From Armigeres subalbatus (taxonomy: Eukaryota; Arthropoda; Insecta; Diptera; Culicidae), in the NCBI RefSeq assembly GCF_024139115.2, contig NC_085140.1, positions 419,876,283 to 419,940,282 of the forward strand: a stretch of 64,000 bases of DNA, in the 5' to 3' direction. Of the stretch, positions 21,325-32,429 are shown in pieces (within the stretch, counting starts at the first letter, position 1; the number at the start of each line of letters is the position of its first letter). The notes beneath the pieces are model-generated. The model saw nothing but the letters and a program-made list of their open reading frames with translations, did not search any database and was not told the origin of the DNA. Position numbers and translations under genes: made by a program.

Positions 21325-24300
21325 CCGAAAGATCCTCCCAGAAAGTTCTTCCAGAATTTCTTTCGATAGTTTCTCCAGAAATTCCTCCGGAAGTTCGTAC
21401 AGAAATTCCTCAGGAAGCTATCCATTATGATGCACATCATTCCGATAAAAATACAAATAAGAGTCCTCCGGAAATTTTAGATCTAAGGTAGCAGAGCATG
21501 TGTATAAGGAAAATCACCCAATTACGGCATCCTTAAGAAATGTCTCTTCCCCATGGAAACTCGGTGTAGCTGAGAGTTTGGAAATCTACCGACAGGTACA
21601 AACAGCGCTGTTGAATAAGGATCAGGGAAATGGCAGCTCTTGGTTTCTCTAGGAAATTCTCCAGAATTTCCTCCTGGAAGCTCCGGAATTTTCTCCAGGA
21701 ATTCTTGCACAAGTTCCTCCAGTATTCCTCCAGTAGGAGTTCTTTCAGATGTTCTTTCGTAAATTCCTCCAAGATTTTTTTCCAATACTCCTCCAGAATT
21801 TCCTTCGAAAGTTCCTGGAAGGAAATCATTGAGGAACTCCCGGAATTTTTCCTGGGGGAACTTCCGGAGGAATTCCTGGAGGAATTTCTGGAGGAACTTC
21901 CGGAGGAATTCCTGGAGGAACTTCCGGAGGAATTCCTGAAGGAATTTCTGGAGGAACTTCCGGAGAAATTTCTGGAGGAACTTCCGGAGGAATTTCTGGA
22001 GGAACTTCTGGAGGAATTCCTGGAGGAACTTCCGGAGGAATTTCTGGAGGAACTTCCAGAGGATTTTCTGGAGGAACTTCCGGAGGAATTCCTGGAGGAA
22101 CTTCTGGAGGAATTCCTGGAGGAACTTCCGGAGGAATTCCTGGAGGAACTTCCGGAGGAATTCCTGGAGGAACTTCCGGAGGAATTCCTGAAGAACTTCC
22201 GGAGGAATTCCTGGAAGAACTTCCGGAGGAATTCCTGGAGGAACTTCCGGAGAAATTCCTGGAGGAACTTCCGGAGGAATTCCTGGAGGAACTTCCGGAG
22301 GAATTCCTGGAGGAACTTCCGGAGGAATTCCTGGAGGAACTTCCGGAGGAATTCCTGGAGGAACTTCCGGAGGAATTCCTGGAGGAACTTCCGGAGGAAT
22401 TCCTGGAGGAACTTCCAGAGGAATTCCTGGAGGAACTTCCGGAGGAATTCCTGGAGGAACTTCTGGAGGAATTCCTGGAGGAACTTGCGGAAGAATTCCC
22501 TGAGGAACTTCCGGAGGAATTCCTGGAGGAACTTCCGGAGGAATTCTTGGAGGAACTTGCGGAGGAATTCCTGGAGGAACTTCCGGAGGAATTCCTGAAG
22601 GAACTTCTGGAGGAATTCCTGGAGGAACTTCTGGAGGAACTTCCAGAGGAATTCCTGAAGGAGCTTCCAGAGGAATTCCTGGAAAAACTTCCGGAGGAGT
22701 TCCTGGAGGAACTTCCGGAGGAACTCCTGGAGGAATTCCTGGAAGAACTTCCAGAGGAACTCCTGGAGGAACTTCCGGAGGAACTACCGGAGGAATTCCT
22801 GGAGGAACTTTCGGAGGAATTCCTGGAGGAACTTCCGGAGGAATTCCTGGAAGAACTTCCAGAGGAATTCCTGGAGGAACTTCAGGAGGAATTCCTGGAG
22901 GAACTACCGGAGGAATTCCTGGAGGAACTTCGGAGGAATTCCTGGAGGAACTTCCGAGGAATTCCTGGAGGAACTTCCGGAGGAATTCCTGGAGGAACTT
23001 CCGGAGGAATTCCTAGAGGAACTTCGGAGGAATTCCTGGAGGAACTTCCGGAGGAATTCCTGGAGGAACTTCCGGAGGAATTCCTGGAGGAACTTCCGGA
23101 GGAATTCCTGGAGGAACTTCCGGAGGAATTCCTGGAGGAACTTCGGAGGAATTCCTGGAGGAACTTCCGAGGAATTCCTGGAGGAACTTCGGAGGAATTC
23201 CTGGAGGAACTTCCGGAGGAATTCCTGGAGGAACTTCCGGAGGAATTCCTGGAGGAACTTCCGAGGAATTCCTGGAGGAACTTCGGAGGAATTCCTGGAG
23301 GAACTTCCGGAGGAATTCCTGGAGGAACTTCCGGAGGAATTCCTGGAGGAACTTCTGGAGGAATTCCTGGAGGAACTTCCGGAGGAATTCCTGGAGGAAC
23401 TTCCGGAGGAATTCCTGGAGGAACTTCCGGAGGAATTCCTGGAGGAACTTCCGGAGGAATTCCTGGAGGAACTCTCGGAGGAATTCCTAGAGGAACTTCC
23501 GGAGGAATTCCTGGAGGAACTTCCGGAGGAATTCCTGGAGGAACTTCGGGAGGAATTCCTGGAGGAACTTCCGGAGGAATTCCTGGAGGAACTTCCGGAG
23601 GAATTCCTGGAGGAACTTCCGGAGGAATTCCTGGAGGAACTTCCGGAGGAATTCCTGAGGAACTTCCGGAGGAATTCCTGGAGGAACTTCCGGAGGAATT
23701 CCTGGAGGAACTTCCGAGGAATTCCTGGAGGAACTTCCGGAGGAATTCCTGGAGGAACTTCCGGAGGAATTCCTGGAGGAACTTCCGGAGGAATTCCTGG
23801 AGGAACTTCGGAGGAATTCCTGGAGGAACTTCGGAGGAATTCCTGGAGGAACTTCCGGAGGAATTCCTGGAGGAACTTCCGGAGGAATTCCTGGAGGAAC
23901 TTCCGGAGGAATTCCTGGAGGAACTTCCGGAGGAATTCCTGGAGGAACTTCCGAGGAATTCCTGGAGGAACTTCCGGAGGAATTCCTGGAGGAACTTCGG
24001 AGGAATTCCTGAGGAACTTCCGGAGGAATTCCTGGAGGAAATTCCGGAGGAATTCCTGGAGGAACTTCCGGAGGAATTCCTGGAGGAACTTCCGAAGGAA
24101 TTCCTGGAGGAACTTCCGGAGGAATTCCTGGAGGAACTTCCGGAGGAATTCCTGGAGGAACTTCCGGAGGAATTCCTGGAGGAACTTCCGGAGGAATTCC
24201 TGGAGGAACTTCCGGAGGAATTCCTGGAGGAACTTCGGGAGGAATTCCTGGAGGAACTTCCGGAGGAACTTCCGGAGGAAGTTCTGGAGGAACTTCCGGG

Positions 24301-24965
24301 GGAATTCCTGGAGGAACTTCCTGAGGAATTCCTGGAGGAACTTCCGGAGGAATTCCTGGAGGAACTTCCAGAGGAATTCCTGGAGGAACTTCCAGAGGAA
24401 TTCCTGGAGGAACTTCCAGAGGAATTCCTGGAGGAACTTCCAGAGGAATTCCTGGAGGAACTTCCGGAGGAATTCCTAGAGGAACTTCCGGAGGAATTCC
24501 TAGAGGAACTTCCGGAGGAATTCCTGGAGGAACTTCCGGAGGAATTCCCGTAGGAACTTTAGAAGGAAATCATTGAGGAACTCTCGGAATTATTCCTGGA
24601 GGAACTTTCGGAAGAATTCCTGGAGGAATTTCTGAAGGAACTTCCGGAGGAATTTCTGTAGGAACTTCCGGATAAATTCCTGGAGGAACTTCCGGAGGAA
24701 TTCCCGTACGGAAATCATGGAGGAACTCTCGGAATTATTCCTGGAGGTAATTTCGGAGGAATTCCTGGAGGAGCTTCCGGAATTATTTCTGGAGGAACTT
24801 TTGGAGGAATTCCTGGAGGAACTTTCGGAGGAATTCTTGGATGAACTTCCGAAGGAATTCCTGGAGGAACTTGCGAAGGAATTCCGGAGGAACTTTCGAA
24901 GGAATTCTTGGAGGAATATCCGATGAAATAACTGGAGGAACTTCCGAAGGAATTCCTGGAGGACA
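21325..24965 (+). repeat. 24-bp minisatellite with palindromic half-units
   Basis: Built from GGAATTCCTGGA and GGAACTTCCGGA 12-mers in alternation. From 21325 to about 21820 the array is on the opposite strand and more diverged; from 21821 it is regular, with scattered one-base deletions. GGAATTCC is a perfect palindrome and TTCCGGA nearly so. The motif GGAAATCATTGAGGAACTC marks block starts at 21821 and 24565, with a variant at 24710. All frames stay open because stop triplets are absent from the unit; the 322- and 668-codon frames are not genes. Confidence 0.93.
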
Positions 24966-24999
24966 ATGAATGATTAAAAAAAAAGCCGTCGCTCTACGA

Positions 25000-25215
25000 T
25001 GAAATTTTCAAATTGACTATTTTTGCCGAAGCTCCGGATATTTCAGGGGACACCACGGTAACACAAAGGTTCTTGTGTAGTCAAAACATCAATTTTATAC
25101 TCAGGGTTCGATAACAATAAGTTTTAAAAAAATCCCGCCGCTCTACGATGAAATTTACGAATTGACCATGTTTACAGATGTTCCGTATCTTTCAGGGGAC
25201 CACAATGGTCCATGG
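25000..25215 (-). repeat. Right outer arm of A
   Basis: About 1.4 units, in reverse complement, of the 150-bp sequence of 19765-20210. CGCTCTACGATGAAATTT occurs twice, near 25003 and 25140, with TCAATTTTATACTCAGGGTT between. Confidence 0.78.
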
Positions 25216-25480
25216 TCCATTCGTTCATGTCGTCGATGGTCGATGGGTCCGGGTGTAAATGGGTCAGCGCCCTATCCGACAGTTTGGAGATCGAATAACA
25301 AAAACGTTCGTTGCAACAGTGACTCATTGTCACCCCCAACGACGGTAACTCCAGAACCAATCATGGAAATGGAACCAAATATGGCATGTAGAGGTTTATA
25401 AAGTCAAAAATTGCCAATCAAGCGGTATGTTTAAATTCGACCAAATTTCTCTTACGTTAGCAAATAAACCATTCAGAGTA

Positions 25481-25752
25481 GTGGGGAAGCACAGTAGACG
25501 CTGTAAGACGCACGGCTGCAAAGCAAGACCAAGCTGAGGGTGGCTGGGTTCGATTCCCGGTGCTGGTCTATACAATTTTCGGATTGGAAATTGTCTCGAC
25601 TTCACTGGGCATAAAACTATCATCGTGTTAGCCTGGTAACCTGGCTTAGAAACCTCGCAGTTAATAACTGTGGAAGTGCTTAATGAACACTAAGCTGCGA
25701 GGCGGCTGTAATGCGAATAAGAAGAAGAAGAAGAAGAAGGAGAAGAAGAAGA
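25481..25752 (+). mobile_element. tRNA-derived SINE, copy 3
   Basis: Head diverged (GTAAGACGCACGGCTGCAAA), B box GGTTCGATTCCCGGTGCTGG, body ATTGGAAATTGTCTCGACTT and AACACTAAGCTGCGAGGCGG, then a (GAA)n tail. Same family as copies 1 and 2. Confidence 0.88.
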
Positions 25753-25993
25753 GTAATTACAAGTACGACATCTTGCAATGCGTTGTAGACGTTAGAACAT
25801 GTTTGTAGAGGTTTTAGATTGTATTTAGGGTTGCCGTCAAGTGTCAAAATTAGAACATAATACGCTGTCAGTTCCAAACAAATGCGCGTTCCAAACGAGC
25901 AGGACACCTGTCAAACGTGGAATATGGCGGTACTCTTCTTATAGGACTCTAACCATAACCATACCATGTACCCAAATCAGTACCATTCGAAAA

Positions 25994-26225
25994 CAAAGAA
26001 TTGACCTCTCCCGTCAACAATTTTTTTTCGCTCAATCGAATCTTTGGCTTGTTTAAGGCCAACTTTTCCAAAGAACCCATATTTTTTGACGCCTATAAGC
26101 ATTTTTGAAATTTAAAACAAAAATCGAAAAAGTGCTGTTTTTTTAAGATTGGCCCGATTTTCTGTTTTCAATTTTAAAAATAGTTAGAGACCTAAAAAAA
26201 TATGGGTTCTTTGGAAAGTTAACCA
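25994..26225. mobile_element. Foldback MITE, best copy of the CCCATATTTTTT family
   Basis: Left arm CCAAAGAACCCATATTTTTT with TATAAGCATTTTTGAAATTT; right arm ATTTTAAAAATAGTTAGAG with AAATATGGGTTCTTTGGAAA. The core AAGATTGGCCCGATTTT is shared with 13460-13640. Confidence 0.78.
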
Positions 26226-27027
26226 AATAATTGGTGGTCGATTGGTGGGCAAATTGTTTTATTTTTCATTTTTGTGATTTTTTCAGCAGTGAGCGCTGGA
26301 TAACAACAAAACACGACACAAATTTAGCTTGAATTGCTTGTTTTACGATGGTTATTGATATGGGAGCATGCTCTTAATAATGGAACCGATACCCTACATA
26401 AGAAATCTAACAAATCATGACCGTTGTCCAACATATGACTAAAATTGATCATCTCTTCATAATCAATTCCAACCTTCTAAAGTTACCTAAAAAAGTGTGA
26501 TTTTAGGAATATTTTTTCGATTTTCATTTTCTGAAAGAAATCTTAAACCATGTGGATCGAAAAACGGTTCTCAAATTGCTTCCTTTTGTACTAATGCCTA
26601 ATGAAGAAACTTCTAGAAGTGTCATTTTGAGAAGTGACCGGCATTGTGAGGTGTCCGGCGTTGGGGTATCTCCTATACTAGTAGTGCCAGTTTAGGCGAT
26701 AAATCTTAAACGTTTATGTGCATTTAATTTCAACAAACTGCGAAGTTCTACTGTATTTGGGAAAATCTATTTTATTTGTGAAATTTTACTTTATGTTCTT
26801 GGGAAAATCTGCTGAATTCTCATGGGAAATTCCACTAAAACATAGAAACGCAACTGTGAAGTCTTTGTAAATCTATGAAGAATCTTATTTACAAACTTGG
26901 ATTCTGAAGCCCTCACTCGCTTCTGACTTCTTTTGTAATGAGTTTGATTAACTTTAAAATTTCAGGTTCAGAGATTCAGGTTTCTTCAAAGCTACAACAA
27001 TAATTCATGAATAATTATTTAAGCTTT
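26226..27027. other. Intronic sequence, no feature seen
   Basis: AT-rich and non-coding; no repeat shared with the rest of the window was recognised. Confidence 0.5.
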
Positions 27028-27165
27028 TTTAGTGGAATGTCTTCAACTGTCTAAGACGAGTTTAGTACTTTCCATTTAATTCCACCACGTTTTGTTATCT
27101 TTGCAGTACGCATTTCGACCTCAACTGTGATGCCGTCTTCAGTGTCTCGTACTTGACTCGACCAA
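27028..27165 (+). repeat. Single arm of the foldback family at 47945-48190
   Basis: TTTTTAGTGGAATGTCTTCA, TAAGACGAGTTT, AATTCCACCACGTT and GATGCCGTCTTCAGTG match the left arm at 47940-48065. The second arm is missing here. Confidence 0.75.
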
Positions 27166-28392
27166 TTCATGACTTAAAAGATAATTCTGGTTTCAAAAGT
27201 CAAACCAAATAAGGCCTTCCGGAAATGCACCAGAAAATTGCATTGATGTATTTGGCCCATGTAATACCAGCTTCTAATCAAGCTTCACTTTGATTTAGAT
27301 CGGTGACTGCAAACTCTTTCAAACATGTGGCGCTCGTATATTTCCTTATCTGTCATCTGGTAACATCACCGATGAGTCTAAAGAGTTTTCAGGTCCAGCC
27401 TTTGTATTGATTGACCACTGTGTTGCAGCACCCTTAATGGTTCACATGTACCAGTGGCATCAGTTGGGCTTTCTTCCCACTCGGCGTCAACTACGAAGAC
27501 GGCTGCAACATTAATGCGAAATGAAAATTGCTTCTATTTACTTTTATAATTTAATTAAGCTTAACGAGAAGACGGTCTGAGTACACGGGGAGTAGAAAAA
27601 CCGCCGTTTCTACGTTGACGGGAAACTCCTTGCATGGTTTCGCTGAGTCTGTCAAAGCTTCTGAACGGAGTGGAGCACCCAATAGGCAACTGCGGACGAC
27701 GACAACGCAAAAAGCAGCCGCAACGCCGCACAGATCGGATGACAGAGCCTGGAAACGGCAACGCCAACCAAGCGTAGAAAAAGCGGTTTGCGGAATTTCC
27801 ACAGCTAAAATTGGATTAAATACGTAATGAGCAAAATAAATAATTTATTTATTTCATTCTCCAATCTTTCCCATTTGTCTCGAGGCTCTGTTGGATAGAT
27901 CGAGCTAGGGGCGAAAAAAGTATATTCTCACTCGTCTTCAAAGTATAGAAACACGTCTGTGGGCACCGTAGTATGCAAGTCCGCAAAGCATATCGAAGGA
28001 CTTATGGGAGCAAATGAGCCATACTAGGGGTGAACATGCCCTGCGGCGGGAAATCTGACGCGGATTACGCACCGATCGTTGTTGTGTCCATCGGCGACGA
28101 CGCATGGGATCCGTAAGCTGCTATTTCTGTATAGGGACGCGAGTGATATAAGTGAAATAAGATAATAAAAACGGCAGATTCCATTAACATTCATTGGACT
28201 TAGCGCAAGACGCTTCCAGCAGCACACGGACGGATATGGGATATAGAAATAAAATTGTTAACATAATTTTATTGCCCTTTTAAAAGTGTGTTATGATTCA
28301 TGTAATCAACAAATTAATATTGGCTGTTTGTTGCGTGTGGCATAGCTATGTGGGTAATGGTCGTGCTGGTCGAGTAAATCTACAGCAACAAG
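27166..28392. other. Intronic sequence, no supported gene
   Basis: Frames of 67-83 codons at 27551-27802 and 28024-28227 overlap frames on other strands and have no recognisable domain. AT-rich repeats near 27830-27860. Confidence 0.45.
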
Positions 28393-28465
28393 GTTTCCGT
28401 AGTGTAGCGGTTATCACGTCTGCTTCACACGCAGAAGGTCCCCGGTTCGAACCCGGGCGGAAACA
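28393..28465 (+). tRNA. tRNA-Val (CAC)
   Basis: Complete cloverleaf of 72 nt plus discriminator A. Acceptor GTTTCCG/CGGAAAC, A box TAGTGTAGCGGTTA, anticodon stem TCTGC/GCAGA around loop TTCACAC (anticodon CAC), T arm CCCGG-TTCGAAC-CCGGG. A TTTTT terminator follows at 28468. No intron. It lies antisense within the large Nox intron. Confidence 0.96.
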
Positions 28466-28569
28466 AGTTTTTAAATATTAGGATTATCATTACTTTCTGT
28501 TCTTCTACTAGCATTGAATGGAAACCCTGATTAACTTAACCCACTTTAGTTAGCTATAAAAAAGCGGCA

Positions 28570-28865
28570 TTAGTGCCTTTCTTGCGCAAAAAAAAATATA
28601 TCAAAAAATATAAGTAAGTGACTTTTGCGTGTTTTGCGCATAAAAAATAGTATTTTGGCCATAACTTCTGATCCTATAGTCCAATCTGGCCAATTTTCAA
28701 TACCAAATAATGGGACAGGATTTCCCATCGAATGGACTTGTAATTCGGCCAATGCTATGTTCCAAACATACATAAATACACACATAACAGACATCACCTC
28801 AATTCGTCGAGGATCTGGGAGTGATCATATAGCCTTTACGTACACTTAGTATACAAGAAAGGAAA
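28570..28865 (-). repeat. Probable LINE/SINE 3'-end remnant
   Basis: CCATAACTTCTGATCCTATA, GGGACAGGATTTCCCATCGA and ACATCACCTCAATTCGTCGA resemble the recurrent 3' ends of mosquito non-LTR elements (recollection). No target duplication found. It abuts the broken 3' end of the CR1-type LINE. Confidence 0.4.
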
Positions 28866-28898
28866 AATAAAGAAATAGTGGCACAACTGGAGAGTTTT

Positions 28899-29789
28899 TT
28901 ACATCACAATAATGAATTGTTCAAAATTGGCTTGGACCTTACACACCACAAACACAAACACCAAATCAAGGAAGTGTGATTGGAAATTTGGTATCAAATT
29001 AATCTGGCTTAATCCAAGAAAAGCAGTTCCATCGATGAGAAGGCGGCTGGCAGCAGTAGTCGTCGAATTTTCTGAATCAAGAAACGCAAACCGGTGGCCA
29101 GAGGGTGACCAAATAAGACCAGGTTGATTGAAATCTCCAAGTAGAAGAAGTACATCCATCAGGTCAGTCAAAGAAGATGCGTATTCAATTGCTCCTAAGT
29201 GCTGTTGCATTATGTTACAATCGTGACGTCTGTCAGGAGGGATATACAGTGCACCAATGAAAACGTTTTGTGTAGTAAGACTCACTTTCACCCAAACAGC
29301 TTCTATTGAGGTGAATTGCCCAATAGCAATTTGACAGGTAGCAAGTACATTTGAAACAGCAATTAAGACACCGCCGCCGCGTGAGCGATTACTGTTGGCA
29401 GAGCTTCGGTCGACTCGGTACACGTTGAAGGAATCCCCAAACAGTTGAGCTGAATAAATCCTCTCGTCGAGCCAGGTCTCGGTAAGCACATAAACATCAT
29501 ATTCACCATCGAGTACGGCGAGGAAAACATCGTCAAGTTTGGTCAAAAGTCCTCGGGTGTTTTGATAAAAAACGCGCAGTCCTCGTGATGGTGAGTTGAG
29601 CGATGTACTGTGAACGGAGGATGGGTGAGGGAAGACTTGCTTGTTGCGGATATATACTTGCCTGCATTCGATTTTGGAAGACCCTCTACCACACCCATAC
29701 ACAGGTCCGGGATGGCTGTCGGCCGCTGGTAGGGAATACGCGACTGTGATGGGGGCTTTGGGGCTTCCTTTTGACTGGCTGGCGTGCAT
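28899..29789 (-). pseudogene. CR1-type LINE ORF2: AP endonuclease only, truncated at its 3' side
   Basis: A continuous frame carrying the apurinic endonuclease that nicks target DNA in target-primed reverse transcription. Motifs in order: RVFYQNTRGLLTKLDDVF (catalytic Asn), VYVLTETWLDE (catalytic Glu), RGGGVLIAV, FIGALYIPPDRR and LLLLGDFNQPGLIW (catalytic Asp/Asn). The similarity ends near SHFLDLVF at about 28960, before the SDH box, and no reverse transcriptase follows. LINEs usually lose the 5' side; loss of the 3' side points to deletion or rearrangement after insertion. The N-terminal 100 residues are repeat-derived linker. Endonuclease catalytic residues appear intact. Confidence 0.85.
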
Positions 29790-30240
29790 CCCGGAGGCGA
29801 TCGGTGATCGAATGAATGAACCGATGAAAGTTGACTAGGAAGAATGACTTCATCAGGTAGTGAATGGTCATTATTGAGAGCATGTGTGTACTTGCCTGCA
29901 TTTGGGTTTTGGAAGACCCCTCCACCACACCCATACACAGGGCCGGAATGACTGTTGGTCGCTGGCTGGGAATGCACGACTGTGATGGGGGGCTTCCATA
30001 CGGCTAGCAGGCTTGCATCCCGGTCGATTGACAGATGCATGACAAAGGTTTACAAACGATGTTTTTGTTTCATAATTATTTGATGAATTGGAAGCTTCGA
30101 AGGTGAGGTCACTAGAAACCGAAAGTACATCAGGTACGAAAAGAAGATGATCGACTGAGTACTTGCCTGCGATGGGGGTTCGGAAGGTCCTTCCCCTTTC
30201 CACAGAAACAGGACCAGGACGACTTAGATGACAGGAAACC
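29656..30240 (-). repeat. Tandem repeats (about 240-270 bp) between CR1 ORF1 and ORF2
   Basis: ACTTGCCTGCATT starts units at about 29656 and 29891, and ACTTGCCTGCGAT a shorter one at about 30161. Shared blocks include CACACCCATACACAGG and GCGACTGTGATGGGGG/GCACGACTGTGATGGGGG. They encode a repeated Pro/Ser-rich peptide (ITVVHSQPATNSHSGP). Confidence 0.82.
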
Positions 30241-30358
30241 GAATATTGATGATCTGATAGTTCGAAGCTGATAGCTTCCAATGACTCGACTGTTTCGGGT
30301 GGGTTAGGACCTTCCTTACGGCTTTCGCAGGAGCGTCCTGGAGCGTGTTGACGGATAA

Positions 30359-31153
30359 TTAGTTCGTTGCTGGAGTAACTGGTGTTGTTGGAAATAATCT
30401 GAGAGACGCAAATCTGGGTTTCCGAAATTTTTGAGTGCTGTAATCGTCAAACTGTCGGAACAGGATCCCTTCTGGCCACGTCGTAGGATCGAGGGCAGTG
30501 CTTATCAATGTGGGATCTAAGCCCACCTTGAACGAAATGAAGGTCATGTTGCTAGTATCAGTTCCTTTGGCAACCAATTTCACAACCTCAGGATCAGTTT
30601 CCAGTCCCATATTCGCTTTCACCATTGCGCATATCGCCTCATTTGAAACATCGGGTTTGATACGAGACAAGTAGAGCCAGAACTTACTAGCGGGTTTCTC
30701 GCTTACAGGAACAGATACTACAGTTTGATCTCGTTGTTTCGTTCCAGATTGGCATTCAGAAGAGCTTTGCGCAGAGGAATCATATGCTCGAGGTCGTTTG
30801 GTAGCGCGTGTTTCACTGATCACCGGCCAACGATTCGGAGCCAGAGTGGAGGCTGGTTTAGAAGTGATTTTCTTGATTTCCGTTTGGAGACTATTGATGG
30901 CATCGGTAAGAGATGCAAGGGGGGATTTTTCATCTGCGCGATTTGTAATGGAACGTAAATGAGAATTTTCAAATAGTTCCGCACATTTATCGCACATCCA
31001 ATATAGGTTCTTTCGGTGAGACGTGAAGTAATTCATTAGAGCACGTGAAACACCAGAACACCCCATATGGAAAATGCAGCCACAGTAACCGCGGCAAGTA
31101 ACAGAATCAATCCCAGTAATGAGCTGATTGCATTTGGAGCAGTTGTTTTCCAT
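30359..31153 (-). CDS. CR1-type LINE ORF1 protein with PHD-like zinc finger
   Basis: Intact 264-codon frame. Start MENNCSKCNQLI; residues 5-55 hold a C4HC3-type finger (CSKC, CRGYC, FHMGC, WMCDKC). A short coiled-coil-prone stretch follows (LASLTDAINSLQTEIKKI, about 80-98), then a Ser/Arg-rich linker and a folded C-terminal module (KFWLYLSRIKPDVSNEAICA ...). PHD-fingered ORF1 proteins are typical of CR1/L2-clade LINEs and are thought to bind nucleic acid and help form the RNP. The element's ORF2 lies downstream at 28899-29789. It could still be translated, but the element cannot retrotranspose alone. Confidence 0.83.
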   Translation of the reverse strand: MENNCSKCNQLITGIDSVTCRGYCGCIFHMGCSGVSRALMNYFTSHRKNLYWMCDKCAELFENSHLRSITNRADEKSPLASLTDAINSLQTEIKKITSKPASTLAPNRWPVISETRATKRPRAYDSSAQSSSECQSGTKQRDQTVVSVPVSEKPASKFWLYLSRIKPDVSNEAICAMVKANMGLETDPEVVKLVAKGTDTSNMTFISFKVGLDPTLISTALDPTTWPEGILFRQFDDYSTQKFRKPRFASLRLFPTTPVTPATN

Positions 31154-32229
31154 ATTTTCGTATCGCCTTTCGTTAGGCAGCCAGCTAGGTAATGCTATCG
31201 TGGATTATCTTCCGTGCAAGATGAAGCTATAAGCTTTGTGCTTTGATTGAGATTGTACTAAACACAGGTTTCCAATTTTCACAGCCAGATGTCGCTGGAA
31301 TCGAAAAAATGCGCGGGGAGATGTTATAGGTTTTGCAGTCACTTCAGACAAATTTCCACTGCACTAATGTAGAACTTTGACTAGATAGTTCACAAAACTT
31401 CAACACACACGACGTTCAATTAACACTCAATAGTAACAATAGCTACAAATGACGAATTAATACAATGAGTTGAAACATAAATAACATAAATAAAAATCGC
31501 ATCGATTTCAATCACGGTAGTAAACAAGCAGTGAATGAAACAAATCTTGCATATGCTGCATTGCAGTATCCCCTAATCTGTTAGCAAGGTGCAAACGATT
31601 TTAATTAACGCGATTTTATCGCTTGGCGACTGCGATTCTGCGTATGGTATGGAAGCGCCAGTGGAACATTGCCTGCAGCGACCCAACAATAGTAACGCAG
31701 CGACTAGCTGTCGCCATCGTGGCGATGAAATCGTTTAGGTCTGGGGGAGCCTTTAAGCGTGTGATGTGATGCTTTTTTCAGCCCATGAAGGGTTGGAACA
31801 TTATTCACTATAAATCGTTCGTAAAAGCCGTAATGTAGGCAATTCACCTTGACGAAGCCAAGCTGCTGCCATCTGGTGGAGACGGACGTGTGCGTAAAAT
31901 CACTGTATTTCGTCACGCTGAAGATATAGGAACTTTATTTTAAAATGCATTTAAAATGTTTTAGCAGTGATATACTAAAAACTTTTAAATACGTAGAGTT
32001 AGAAATTTCGAAAACTACATGTTAGGTTACTTATTAACACATGTTTTTTAAATTCAAATAAATCCAACTTCCGTGTTGCTTATCTAAAAAAAATTCAAAT
32101 TTCTAACCCGAAAATTGAACAATTTTCGGCTAAAATGTGTTTTAACGTTTTAATAAGCATTTTAAAATTGACGTCATATATGCCTTGCCGGATGAAATAA
32201 AAAAGCATCACCCAGCTCACATTTCGTTT
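31154..32229. other. CR1-type 5' flank and AT-rich intron, no gene
   Basis: 31154 to about 31350 is probably the 5' UTR of the CR1-type element. Beyond lies unique-looking DNA with a Thr/Ser-rich 70-codon frame (31704-31916) of no recognisable family and AT-rich sequence at 31930-32170. Confidence 0.45.
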
Positions 32230-32264
32230 TCGCGCTGCCGTCAGGGCCAATTATAATGTCCTAC

Positions 32265-32405
32265 TTCAAATGAAAATCGTCAGCCGTGTGTCACGAGCGC
32301 GAAACATGTGTCTTTTATACCCAGAGAAAATGAAACGGTGGGTCAAAAGGCCCGTAACTTACATCATTCTAATGTCCGTGTTGGGAATGCATGAATGGAA
32401 TTGGT
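32265..32405 (+). repeat. Block shared with 13080-13205
   Basis: TGTGTCTTTTATACCCAGAG, GGGTCAAAAGGCCCGTAACT and TAATGTCCGTGTTGGGAATG align with 13080-13205. It directly precedes the minisatellite at 32430. Confidence 0.75.
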
Positions 32406-32429
32406 TGGTTCTAATATTTTTATTGGGTA

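Larger units (their letters stand above)
19765..25215. mobile_element. Giant foldback element with minisatellite-filled arms (A)
   Basis: Outer arms: diverged units of about 150 bp (CATCGTAGAGCG(C/A)CGGGATTTTTTT..., GAGTACGAAATTGATGTT, ...CCTGGAAGATCCG) at 19765-20210, and the same sequence in reverse complement at 25000-25215. Inside the arms is the GGAATTCC/TTCCGGA minisatellite, in one orientation from about 21325 to 21820 and the opposite from 21821 to 24965. The left arm is interrupted by a SINE (20481-21180). No transposase is coded. The layout recalls Drosophila Foldback or Galileo elements, whose long inverted repeats contain tandem repeats; homology to them is not claimed. Confidence 0.7.

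Noticed and set aside
21630..24553. Plus-strand frames of 322 and 668 codons ([16 protein letters not shown] and GGIPGGTS repeats)
   Set aside because: A 24-bp unit without stop triplets keeps every frame open; indels switch between the three peptide repeats without consequence, which a coding gene would not tolerate.
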